Assembly: GCA_008921705.1 (NCBI GenBank)
Contig: VFFE01009149.1
Coordinates: 172,265 to 236,264, forward strand
Reading direction: 5' to 3'
DNA length: 64,000 nucleotides
Source: Burhinus oedicnemus
Lineage: Eukaryota; Chordata; Aves; Charadriiformes; Burhinidae
This document shows positions 1 to 11,366 of this stretch, in pieces. A model generated the notes under the pieces. The model was not told the origin of the DNA. It ran no database searches and worked only from the letters and a program-made list of their open reading frames with translations. Within the stretch, counting starts at the first letter, position 1. Every line of letters begins with the position of its first letter. The position numbers and the translations under genes were made by a program.

Positions 1-2150
1 GTGTCTGGATGTCCAGCCACTGGAATTTAAAAACACTTAAAGACTTAACAGCTGACAGGTATTAAATTTTGCTCCTTTTTGACCGTGAAGACAGCAATGG
101 AGCCTGACTAACAAGGGCCAATTCACTGGAAAACAATCTTAGTTAGAAAAGATACTACGAGCAGTTATAACAATATTCTCCATAGTACCTTAAAATAGTA
201 TTCCTTCATGCTTTATGCCTTCCTAAACCTGCCCCTCTGTCCCTCAACATGCAGACCAAGGTATCTCTATTGCCACCAGCTAATATCAAAGCATATGGGA
301 GAGAGAGTCACAACCTGTATTATGAATAAATGACCTCTCTAAATGGCAAAATCAAGATCTGGGGTATTTCTGGACTACACAGAACATTTGTGAGATATTT
401 AGCATGTAAATGAATTTTGCATCCAGAACATGACCACTACCAACATCTTTCTAGTATTTCAAGGACATGGATAGCTTTCTCACATTCGTCTGTGCCACAT
501 GGGCACATGGAAATTTTGGTGCACAGGCAGGTCAAGGCTAAAATGTTTTTCATTTCACTCACTATAGCTATTTGGCTTGGTTTTATCCTAGAAAGAGAAT
601 CACAGAGTCTGGTTCATGTTGTTAAAAATAATATTAGGCAACCTGTAATGTTGCCTTCAAAGAGAAGAGGCACCAAAACCTGTGGGAATGTGCTCTCTGA
701 TTCACAGGGGCATCACGCCTCCTGAAGACATTTATTTCTAGTTAGAAAGGGGAAATCAGAGGATCAGGACATTTGACCTTTAGACTTTTGTAAGCCAATA
801 AATTTCTTTGATCTGTGGACCACATTTCCAAAAGTAGCCATTGGATTTGATACCCTAATATACACATACACAGATATTTATATGTGAGGCAGGAGAATAA
901 TTAGATCTCAGGTAAGCTAAAACAGAATTTTACCATGAAGGAAATGTTATCTTTGTTCCTATTGGTTTTGGAAAAGAAAATTAAATAAGAGCTATTACAA
1001 GAAAAAATGCCAACCACAGATCTGAGACAACTGCCTTCCACGTTGCTTTCATCCCAGCTCTGTCTCATTTGTGCACAAGGGACCAGACACTGGCTGAAAC
1101 TCCGTGTTGCCCACAAAGTGCCTGTATAATAAACTATGTATATAAAGTTTGGCATGATGGCTAATGTGTTAAATGCAATCAATACTGAAAATATGTCCCT
1201 AGATAATGAAAATTATTCTTGGGAACAAAGGGAGGTTTTTTGAGCATTAGTGATATCATTGATATCTTAAGACAGTTTTGAGAGAGCGAAGTGCAGTATG
1301 GGTGTTATTTAGTAAAAATAGTAGGCTGTAATATCGGCAACTATGATAATTTATGAGTATCAAAAATAGATGTGAATATTAACCTTTGAGAATATATCAT
1401 ATATTACATGTTAAGATGAAGACAGATGAGTCTGTGTGGTACAAGGCCAGAAATCACCGTAACTATCAAATGCTGCTTATGAAAAAGCAAATAACATTTG
1501 GCATGAGAACATGAAGGGAAGCGGAAAGGCAATTGCCCATGAAGCCTCTGGGATCTGAGGGGCTCTACAGAATTTATGATGAAGCCCCTTCTTTTCAACA
1601 TGAGTTAAAATATGCTCATGCATGGCAGGATGCTTGCCCGAAAACCGTTCTCTTTAAATATGTGTGTGTGTCCTTTAAAAGGAATGGGAAGGCAAGAAGC
1701 CAGCAGACTGCTCTGAAAAAAAGTATCCAGAAAGCTTATTAATGCTTGTCAGCAGAAATCAAGTTGGGGAGCCAGTCTGGGCATGTAGTTGAAGTCTTGT
1801 CTCTGATACAGAGCCCTTTGGGGAATAAGGAACCCAGGATAATTATAGACACAGTACGATAATAGACTGCAGTCAATTATAATTTAGGTCAGATGATCAA
1901 TAAATGTTTCCCTTTCTCCGTCTTGATTCAATGTCTAATAAACAGAGTCAAAAGATATTCTACTTCCTCTCAGGTTAGCATGCTTCTTAAGCGGACAAAT
2001 ACATTAAAGAAAAATAAAAAGTCTTGGTTATTTTCTTTCCTATTGATTTTGCGCTCACAAGGGTGGGCAGGGAGGAAATTGGAAGTCTTTATGGTGGGCA
2101 AGGGTGAGAACTATAGTACCACAGCCTGTTTCCAAGAGGAAAGACCCATT
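1..2150. other. Unique non-coding sequence, no gene recognised
   Basis: AT-rich single-copy-looking sequence. The longest open frames are about 100 codons or shorter, lack recognisable domains and show no codon bias, so I treat them as chance. There is no CR1 or LTR end and no long microsatellite here. Confidence 0.6.
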
Positions 2151-3040
2151 CATAGAGTCACAGAATCATAGAATCACAGAATAGTTCAGGTTGAAAGGGA
2201 TCTTTAAAGGCCATCTAGTCCAACCCCCCTGCCATGAGCAGGGACATCTTCAACTAGACCAGGTTGCTCAGAACCCCATCCAACCTGACCTGGAACGTTT
2301 CCAGGGATGTGGCACCTACCACCTCTCTGGGCAACCTGGGCCAGTGTTCCACCACCCTCAGCATAAAAAATTTCCTCCTTGTACCTAATCTCTTTTAGTT
2401 TAAAAACTTTACCTCTTGTCCTATCACAACAGGGCCTGCTAAAAAGTTTATCCCCATCTTTCTTGTAGGCCCCCTTTAGGTACTGGAAGGTTGCTATAAG
2501 GTCTCCTCAGAGCCTTCTCTTGTCCAGGCTGAATAACCCCAACTCTCTCAGCCTGTCCTCCCAGCAGAGGTGCTCCAGCCCTTGGATCATCTTTGTGGCC
2601 CTCCTCTGGATGCACTCCAACCGGTCCCTGTCTTTCTTATGTTGGGGGCTCCAGAGCTGGACACAGTACTGCGGGTGGGCTCTCATGAGAGTGGAGTAGA
2701 GGGGCAGAATCACCTCCCTCAACCTGCTGGCCACGCTGCTTTTGATGCAGTCCAGGATACAGTTGGATTTCTGGGCTGCGAGTGCACGTTGCCAGCTTAT
2801 GTTGAGCTTTTCATCCATCAGTACCCCCAAGTCCTTCTCAGCAGAGCTGCTTTCCATCCCTTCATCCCCCAGCCTGTACTGATACCAGAGTTTGCCCCTA
2901 CCCAGGTGCAGAACCTTGCACTAGGCCTTGTTGAACCTCATGAGGTTCACATGGGCCCACTTCTCAAGCTTGTCCAGGTCCCTTGGGATGGCATCCCGCC
3001 CCTCTGGCCTGTGAACCGCACCACTCAGCTTGGTGTCATC
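2151..3040 (-). mobile_element. CR1 LINE, 5'-truncated, minus strand
   Basis: The left end carries the complement of the CR1 3' tail (CATAGAGTCACAGAATCATA and neighbouring octamers). It is followed by the very characteristic 3'UTR motif CATCTAGTCCAACCCCCCTG. Reading leftwards on the minus strand, the sequence goes from the end of the ORF2 reverse-transcriptase palm region into the C-terminal 'thumb/connection' region and then the 3'UTR. Similarity to CR1 stops just past the minus-strand DDTKLSG residues, at about 3040, so the 5' truncation falls inside the catalytic box region. The normal FADD context is replaced by unrelated flanking codons. This is typical incomplete reverse transcription. 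The copy is old: it has substitutions throughout and an in-frame stop. No target-site duplication is evident, as usual for CR1. Confidence 0.96.
2507..2857 (-). pseudogene. CR1 ORF2 C-terminal fragment (reverse transcriptase tail)
   Basis: A 116-codon open segment with the CR1 ORF2 C-terminal signature: EKDLGVLMDEKLN, ALAAQKSN, REVILPLYSTL, IQRRATKMIQGLEHL and LRELGLFSLDKRRL in order. It is cut by a TGA directly after KRRL, where CR1 ORF2 normally continues for about 60 to 70 codons. The catalytic palm is missing because the element is 5'-truncated, so no active enzyme can be made. The start methionine is incidental. A second piece, ending in the DDTKLSG box, lies upstream on the same strand at about 2921-3040. 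Confidence 0.93.
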
Positions 3041-6000
3041 ATTCAGCAGGCAGATAGCTGGGTAGATATATAGGGAGACTAAAAAGTAACTGGAGGCCCA
3101 CACCACAAACAGAGGGTTAAAAGGGGCTGGGATATCAATGCCAGGTACTTAGTCAAAAATATTTTATAGGAAGGACGAGAGAGATGTCACTGGAGACAAG
3201 CGGACATAGACATTTCAGTGTTAAATGGTTCCAGGCATCGTAGTCTACACTGTTCTGGGAAATGGGTTCCGTGATCCTCTAAAACAAGTTCAAATGCTTT
3301 GAACTGGTCTTTCCAAGGAGCTTATGAATGCAGGTTACACCTTCATGGGAATGGTCTATCAAATGACAGGCCCACCTAACAGGAGGAACTGCATCACAGT
3401 CAGAGCTCTGGATCTGAGGTGCCCTGAAAGCCTGAGTTTCTCTCACATCACAATTTTTCCATTCTTGCCATGAATTCCTTGCAGTGGAGTAGCACAGCCA
3501 AATAACAGTTCTCCACTAACTTGCCCTCTCAACAACTTCTGGCCTGCAGCATCCGTAGACTCACCTTGGAGAAGTGTCTGCAGATCTGTCTACCGGTTCC
3601 CCATCTGGGGAGGGCAGAGTCATTCTCCTTTTCTCCTTGGCAGTTAGGCTTGTGAGGAGGAAGCTCCTCAGCAGTTCCCAGCTCTAGAAGACTCCTTGTC
3701 CTTTTTTACTGATGTCTTCAGCAGCCGTGTTCCCACCATGGCTGTGCACAGAGCAGCCCAATAAAAGAGCTCTGAATTACTATAGGAGTATTAGAGCACC
3801 TATTAGTTTGAATCGCATGACACCTACAAAATCTACATAAAGATTTACCCCTGAATCTTTTAGACTTGGATCCAGAAGATCTTCCCAGTTTCCACCGCTA
3901 ATGTCCTGGATGCATTTTGCACCTGTGTTGAAACGGATTTTGGGATTTTGGCTTTGTCCTCTGTGTCCCTTCTTGCCATACAAAGGAAAACCAAGCACAC
4001 CACGGAGACATTGCCACATCCAGGAGGTTTCTGGCTTTGTTATGTTGTACAGACACAGTCTGAGTGCCTCAGTTTCCATTTTTAAAAGGCAAAAAAGGAT
4101 AGATGTCTTGGTTGTGAAGAAGGCCACATTACAGAGGACAGCAGCTGAGAAAACCTAATAAAGAAGGAAAAATGGCCTAAGAAGAAATCCTGATTTATTG
4201 ACACTTCATTAATGCTAAAACAAATCATTCTGTCACATTCCTAATGGAAACTATTTTCTGGGAAGTTTTTTGACGAGCTCAGATTAAAAGATCAATTTGT
4301 GACTGGGGTAGTGGAGATTTATTAGTACCTGAGACAATACGTGTCAACAGAATCTGGACCCAACTGTAAGCTCAGCAGAGGGATTGGTAGAAAAGAAGCT
4401 CCTTGTCAGCCCCATGACCAGCAGCACATGCCCATTGGCGGGTGACGATGTGAAATGGGCAAGTGGATTACAGTCTCTCCCACTCCCCAGTAAATCCACC
4501 CTCAACGCTGCCTAATTGTGAGGCTTCCTTGTCATCCCACATGCTCTTCAAGTCTAACTGCCTTGCCGCGTTCACTGTGAGCACGGGATAAAGCTGAGTG
4601 AATATTTACCTTCCGATAATTGCACAATATTAGTCCTCAGGGCCTCAGCTGCCTCAGGAACTGCAGTTAATTTTCATGATGTTCTGCTACCTTCTAATCA
4701 TTTAAAAGTTGACACTGGAATCTCAATGCAATTTGGTCATTAATTGCAAAGTAACCTTTTTGAGCATGCTTTTGAAATGGTAAAGCGACTTGCCTGGAGT
4801 ATAGTTTGGGCTACGTACGTTTTGGAGAGAAGAACGAACCCATATAAAAGAGCCCATCTTCTTTGCTCCTGTTTTCCTTTTTCGCATTTTATATCTCAGA
4901 CAGGCTGGATAATCTATTCTGCCCGCAGATAAACACAACTTTCTGTTTACTAAAACATCCTTAGCTGCAAAGTGAAAGGTAAGATGAAAGGAATGTTGTG
5001 AGAAAACCCGTGGGGGATCTGCTGCAGGGCCATAGCTCCCACTGAATTCTGGTCTCAAACTGTGAAGAAAACTTTGCTTTTGGGTGATTGACACCAAAGT
5101 AATTGGATGAGCGGTGAATATTTCATGATAATGATCAGGTACGGTGGCTGCAGTCCAGAAAGGGTATTATGGACGATTAAGATCATCTTTCTGAGTAAGT
5201 CGTGTTTCAACAAACATTTTCTGTCTCATCTCTAGAACAGTAGAGAAGAACAAAAGCTGATCTTTTCAAAACCTGGGGTTTTTTTAAGAGATTTCTAGGT
5301 GGAAAATTTCTTTCGTCCTGTGGCAAGTGGGTCTGGCAGCTGATTAAATCATCTGTAAAAGCATTTACACTTTGTTTCTGCTCTTGTTCCTGCTTCCAGC
5401 CACTGTTTCTTACATCTCTTGCAAAAATTATCTTCTTCACATAGGTGTTTGAAGACCTTGTGTTTGGAGAGCAATTTGATTGCCTGGTCAGAGACTTCTA
5501 GACCTGAGGATGTCCCTCAAGCCTTCAGTTGCTAGCCCAGAAGGGGAGGTTACCCCTGTCCAACCCACTCTTGGATAATCATGGCTAAATTGCTATGAAA
5601 ACCACCTTGTGGACACTCCAGCTGGCTTAGAGGACGCAAATTTGACCTCAAATCCAACCTCAAGGCCATTGCTGCCACGCAGAGTAGAGACAACTTCTGC
5701 AATTGATGCTGAAGGCATGGAGATCACTGGGATCTGTTAGTTTAAAGAAGATTGAAACTGTTCAGCGTGGGCACTCAAAATCCATGTTCTTCTATAATAT
5801 AGACCATCCAGCAGCATTTTGAATAGTTAATGCTTAACAAGCAGAGGGAAGAATGAAATATTCTTACTTGGGAGATAAAAAACTGTATTAGGACTAAAAG
5901 CTACAGAGTTGGATCATCCCAGCTCCTCAGGCTTCTTTCATTCACACATCCAACTATTCTTATTATCACTATAGTCCTTCGCTACAGTGTTCAAATACTT

Positions 6001-7634
6001 CCCAGAGGAATTGCATTCTCGGAGTAACATTATTCGGGAGATCTGGGTTTGTTTATCCAGAGAAAAAAAGAAACAGAAGAAATGTGAGATTTTAATCTTT
6101 GGAGATATTAAAAACTTGACTGGACAAGTCCCTGAGCAACCTGCCCTAACTTTGAATTTGGATCTAGCTTCAAAATTAGTCCTGCTTTAAGTATAGGGTT
6201 TGACCAGACACCTCCTAAGTCCTTCTGACCTCGATAATTGTACGATTCTTCTACGAAGAGTTACCAGAGTCTCGCGGGGTTTGCATGAGCAATGCCTGTG
6301 CTCCACAGGTTTCCTGTGTCCCTATCTGCTTCTGGGTATCTGCTACCTCTGATCTGGTAGAGCTTCACCTTTGCTGAGAATGAGAAATATTGGTGGCCCA
6401 GTGAAGAAATTGGGGTACTGTGTAGTTTCTAAAGCAGGTGTATTTCCTTTCCTCTTCCCATCCTTGCTAACCTTTCTGATCCTTCCCCCCATGTTTCATT
6501 CCATCTAATCATGCCTGATGAGGCTTCAGTGCAGCCAATCCCTATTGTTGCAGGTTTCCAAATCGTTTTATTTAGGGGAATAAAATGCAGAAGGGAAACT
6601 TAAATGCTAATGATGTGAGATATGGCTTTTTTATATATAAAATCCATCTCTGCTTAATGATCTAAGTCACTGCAGACTCCTGGTTAAGGTAGATAAGAGC
6701 ATGTGGCCCTCCTGGAATAACAGAGGATGAAGTGGAACTTCAATTAACAGTTACCTCGAGTCTATGCGGTAATGAATAACAGAGGATCTATACAATGAGT
6801 TAACAAGAGATCAGAACAGCTTAGGGCTTCTCAACCTCTGCAGAGCCTTTCTGCTTTTTAAACCTACTCATCCCGAAAAAGTCTTGCTTGTTGGGGTAAA
6901 GCAAGATCATTCATCCACGCTGAAGGCTGGTTGCAATCCCAGGTAAGTCTGCATTTGCTCATCCATCTGCGTGCATTTTGGTGCATTTAGGTATTAATTT
7001 CTGTACCATCTTAGTGCTGCATAATAGCTCCTGGTTCATTTGCTTTGCAAATGGAGGAGAAGGCCAACAACTCTGAAGGTGCGAATAAAAGCGCTGTATG
7101 AAACATTTCCAATTTCACTTTGCAGGCCTAAATGTTCTGAAGATTATCTCCTGATCTAATGGAAGCAATTAATGAAGTAGAAGGGAAACAATCTTACCTG
7201 TCTCCAGTTCTACATTTCTCTTTGTATGTGGATTTTGTATTTGCTCCTGGCTTGCGGTGCTGAAGGCTGCAGTTGAACAGTGGCTGTGACTCATATCCAT
7301 CGCTGTGATAAGCAAAGCAGGACACACATAACCGTGGTAGATGTATGGAAGTCATTATAGGATGATGGGACCTGAAACAGCAGATTTGGTGAAAAACAAG
7401 GTCAAAACATGTAGCCAGTATATCAGCAGGGAAACAGAGCCAGCCCATTTGTCCTCTCTGGTCTGCATGGACTACTATGGTCTGGAGTAAGAGTTGAGTG
7501 GACAGGTTCCCTTTGGGACTTCTCAGCCTTAGCGACATGCAAACCATAGCTGCATTACTTCCTGTTCACAGCTGGCTCAGACCCAGCCAGGGCAATACAC
7601 ATCTGCTTGATCAGTCTGCGTAGTCACAGGATGT
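3041..7634. other. Unique non-coding sequence, no gene recognised
   Basis: About 4.6 kb with no CR1, LTR or microsatellite that I can recognise. Open frames reach about 124 codons (minus, 4723-5097) but are low-complexity or unrecognisable, overlap frames on the other strand and lack convincing splice context. No function is assigned. Confidence 0.6.
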
Positions 7635-8133
7635 ATCACAGAATCACAGAATCACGGGGTTTGGAAGGGACCTCTGGAGATCATCTAGTCCAACCCCCCT
7701 GCCAGAGCAGGGTCACCCACAGCAGGTTGCACAGGACGGCGTCCAGGTAGGTTTGGAATGTCTCCAGAGAAGGAGACTCCACCACCTCTCTGGGCAGCCT
7801 CTGCCAGTGCTCTGCCACCCTCAAAGCAAAGAAGTTCCTCCTCATGCTCAAATGGAACTTCCTATGGTCAAGTTTGTGCCCGTTACCTCTTGTCCTATCA
7901 CTGGGCACCACTGCAAAAAGACACCACTGCCATCCTCCCGGCACCCTCCCTTGAAGTATTTATAAGCATTGATGAGATCCCCCCTCAGTCTTCTCTTCTC
8001 CAGACTAAAAAGACCCAAGTCCCTCAGCCTTTCCTCATGAGGAAGATGTTCCTGTACCCTGATCATCTTCATAGCCCTCTGCTGTCCTTTCTCCAGCAGT
8101 TCCCTGTCCTTCTCGAACTGGGCAGCCCAGAGC
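7635..8133 (-). mobile_element. CR1 LINE, 5'-truncated, minus strand
   Basis: The left end shows repeated ATCACAGA units (complement of the CR1 3' tail), then GGAAGGGACCTCTGGAGATC and CATCTAGTCCAACCCCCCTG. Minus-strand coding remnants follow the order [27 protein letters not shown], then a shifted frame with [20 protein letters not shown] and [19 protein letters not shown]. The subfamily differs from the copy at 2151: its tail reads GGACCTCTGGAGATC where that one reads GGATCTTTAAAGGCC, and its ORF2 end is AVLCNL. The 5' truncation is near 8133, where similarity fades. Confidence 0.95.
7681..8072 (-). pseudogene. CR1 ORF2 C-terminus, frameshifted
   Basis: Two overlapping minus-strand frames together cover the end of CR1 ORF2. 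The upstream one (7848-8072) contains [15 protein letters not shown] and the downstream one (7681-7944) contains [20 protein letters not shown]. The switch between frames within about 7848-7944 shows at least one indel. No catalytic residues remain, so this is decayed retrotransposon coding sequence and not a host gene. Confidence 0.9.
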
Positions 8134-10644
8134 CCTAGTCATTCCTAGTCTATTGTCTAAGAGGGCTTTTCAGCAGGTTAGTATGCTCCTGTGCGTTGGG
8201 CTGAACTTGGGCTGGGAAGGGAAGGTGACCACATGATGGAGATGGGCAAGGAGCCCTCTTACTCCAAAGCAAAATGTGTGTATAGGAACTACTGAATTTT
8301 GCCTCCTATCTAGTGTTAGTGTAGATTATAGGCTACGTTTATCTTCACAGAGAAACTGTACCAAGAGCAGCTTCATAGATATCAGCAGAGTAGCAATAGC
8401 ACGAGCCCAAGAAAAGGCAGCAAATTGATACTAATGCACAGCAAAAATGTGTGCTTAAGTACTTTTGCTCTTCAGAACTGTTGGACCGAAACAACTCAGG
8501 TCTATTTAACAGCGGAATTCCTCAGCTGAAAAGAAAGATTGCAATAATGATGAGGTATTTTGTCTGTCCTCATAGACAATATTTAGTTTAGAAATTTAAC
8601 CCCAAACAACAAACTATTAAGAGGCAAAAAGCTTTGGTCCAGGTTGCATAACTGTTTCACTCAAATCAAGCTGCAGGTTTATTTCAACAAAAGAAGTTGA
8701 TTGTTTTGGGTTCATTTAAGCCAAGAGAGTGTTTATCCTGCCTCCATTTTTCCACTTCACCCCCTGAACAAGAGCAGAGAAAGAAGCAAAAAAAAATTGA
8801 TACACCTCTTACACACAACCGCTAATTTGTAATACAAGCTGGAAACCACTGAAGTCTGATCTCTTACCGCCGTAGGTCTTAGCTGCCAACAGCAGCATGT
8901 GTACTGCAAGATATGTGACTGTTCCTCATTTCTTTTTTGATGGCTAGAGCAAGGACCTGCACTCACCCTGATTGTCTGTTTTCTTGTACTGTCTCTACCC
9001 TTGCGTTAAATCCAATGGAGAGCTCAGACCCCCAGCGAAGTGCTCCTGTTTCCCTCCCCTCCCCATCTTGCTCAATCATGCCGATGACACGGACATAAAA
9101 AATTCATAGCCGCTAACGGCCCGATTGGCTCCAGCTTTATTATCTAATTTGGAAGTCATCTCTTTTATTTTACTTTTTAATGGGCTGGTTTTAACAAAGT
9201 GTGCAAAGAGGGATGGGTAGAGGCAAAGCAGCACGCCCGTAAAACGGGGCTTTATTGGAGGAATTATTCTTTGCTGGCTTTGCTGCAGCCTCAGGCAGGT
9301 GGTGGCTGAGGAAGAAGACACGGGGGCTAGGGCCAGTCCAAGCAGGGGTAGCTGGCAGACCAGCTGAGCCCAGGAGAATGTGGGAACTGTGAATCTTCTA
9401 TGTGTAAATGAGGCTAAAGCAGTACCTTAGGCTTCACAGACTATGAGTAGTATCCCAGCACTGGGCAGGGTGAGTTTGCATCTCAGGAGGCCTGGAGCAG
9501 CCAGGAGTTTTGTCTTTCCCATTCCTTATTTGAATCGTATCCTGAATTCACACCAAAAGCTGTTCCAGTGGACTGCATAGGAAGCAAATTCATGAGAATT
9601 TGGGTAGTGGATTATAGTTTCGCAATGCCGCTCACCTACATGCTGTTCACCAAAGCACCTGTCCCACCTTAGCCACGCAGCCCAGTGCGCTGTGTGGGTC
9701 TTGGCTGACTTGTGTCCTTGAGTCATCCTCGTAACTTCTTTCTTTCCAGGCTTTCCCCTCAAACATCCTTTCTCCCCTTTCTGTCTTTGCTTTTCTTTCC
9801 AGACAACATCTGCCTCTTGTTTTCCAAAACTCATCCCCAAGAACTTGTACAGAGTGGTTTCACGCCAAAGAGAGTGGAATCCTAAACAAGTTTCTTTAGG
9901 GTTATGCAGAGAGGCCAGAGGGAGGTTTTGCAAGTGACTCTGTTGCCTGCAGACTTGGCACAAGGAGTAAAGTTCCTGCTTTTTCAGGACAAACCTGAAA
10001 TGCTTTCCCTGACCATCTTAGATGCTGAGGGATTACAGATCGTGAAGTTCTGACCGCGTAATCACTTATGAATACACATGAAGGTTGTTCTCACTTGACT
10101 AAGCTCTGTGGGTACCCTGGGGGTCTTCATATGCCTGCCACTGTCAAATGGCCTGGAGAGCAACAGCCATTATGACAGGAACGTGTGTGCAGCCATCATG
10201 CCTGAATTCAGCACACAAATGTATCTGAAACGATGTTTGCCATAATTAATCATGTTAAACAGGAAGCTGACCATCAGCCAGATGAAACCCTACCTGGGAA
10301 ATAACAGAGACTTTTGAAAGAGAAAATGAGTCAGTTTGAGACGAACCACGAGCAAGGGGGAAACCTTAGAATGGAAACAGCAGTGGTCAAAACCTGGTTT
10401 GGCGCTACCAGGAGTCACCCTACCAGCATCACAACCTATGCCTAGGCCAGACACAGCATTGTCCCATGGGACAGCATAAGTGTGGGAGAGTCATGAAAGC
10501 ATGGAGTGAAAAATGGGGGGAGACCCCCATCTTGAGCACATGTGTGGGCCCTCAAAGGGTGCTTTCTCACAGGCGTGTAGATTAATGACTTATATGGAGT
10601 GATAGGAGTACACAAAAAAGGCAGAGCACCTACATCCCAATCAT
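8134..10644. other. Unique non-coding sequence; a possible conserved stretch at 9060-9330
   Basis: No repeat family is recognised. The longest frame is a 145-codon minus-strand run (9526-9963) without any known motif; I judge it chance. The part at 9060-9330 stands out for keeping several CpG dinucleotides in an AT-rich setting, a GCCG-CTAA-CGGC palindrome at 9109-9120 and an adjacent CCGATTGG (CCAAT-box core on the minus strand). This would suit a conserved regulatory element, but only an alignment can show that. Confidence 0.4.
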
Positions 10645-11366
10645 GGATACAGCTTGGGCGATGAGTGGATTGAGAGCAGCCCTGAGGAGAAGGACTTGGG
10701 GATATTGGAGTAAGAAAAAACAAATATGAGGCAACAACGTGTGCTGGCTGCCCAGAAAGCCCCCCGCATCCTGGGCTGCATCCCCAGCAGCGTGGGCAGC
10801 AGGGCCAGGGAGGGGATTCTGCCCCTCTGCTGCGCTCTGGGGAGACCCCCCTGCAGTGCTGCCTCCAGCGCTGGGGCCTCGGCACAGGAGAGACATGGAC
10901 CTGCTGGAGCGGGGCCAGAGGAGGCCACCCAGATGCTGCCAGGGCTGGAGCCCCTCTGCTGGGAGGCCAGGCTGGGAGAGTTGGGGGTGCTCAGCCTGGA
11001 GAAAAGAAGGCTCCAGGCAGACCTTTGAGCCCCTTCCAGTACCTAAAGGGGCCTACAGGAAGGATGAGGAAGGACTTTTCATCAGGGAGTGTAGTGATAG
11101 GATGAGGGGTAAGGGTTTTAAACTGAAAGAGGGGAAATTTAGCTTAGATATTCGGACAAAATCCTTTACTCTGAGGATGGTGAGACACTGGCCCAGGTTG
11201 TCCAGGGAAGCTGCGGATGTCCCATCCCTGGAGATGTTCAAGGCCAGGTTGGACAGACTGTTGAGCAACCTGATCTAGTCAAGGTGTCCTTGCCCATGGC
11301 AGGGGGGTTGGAACTAGAGGATCTTTAAGGTCCCTTTCAACCCAAACCATTCAATGATTCTATGAT
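10645..11366 (+). mobile_element. CR1 LINE, 5'-truncated, plus strand
   Basis: Plus-strand CR1 starting near GATACAGCTTGGGCGATGAG and ending with CATTCAATGATTCTATGATC, the typical 3' tail. ORF2 C-terminal coding remnants run through nearly the full length, followed by the 3'UTR block with GGCAGGGGGGTTGGAACTAG. It is noticeably GC-richer than its surroundings, especially at 10750-11000, as expected for this LINE in an AT-rich region. No flanking duplication is seen. Confidence 0.95.
10739..11278 (+). pseudogene. CR1 ORF2 C-terminal remnant, frame-shifted
   Basis: A 179-codon open frame, but only its second half is in the CR1 ORF2 frame: FSLDIRTKSFTLRMVRHW and DVPSLEMFKARLDRLLSNLI, which match the usual ORF2 end. 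The first half of the element is coding in a neighbouring frame (10726-11028, with RVLAAQKAPRILGCIPSS, LEPLCWEARLGELGVLSLEK and KRRL). The length of the open frame is therefore partly accidental. There is no palm domain, so it is not functional. Confidence 0.9.

Noticed and set aside
9526..9963. 145-codon minus-strand frame
   Set aside because: No domain, no signal peptide or membrane segment and no splice support. A frame of this length is expected by chance in 64 kb of six-frame sequence.
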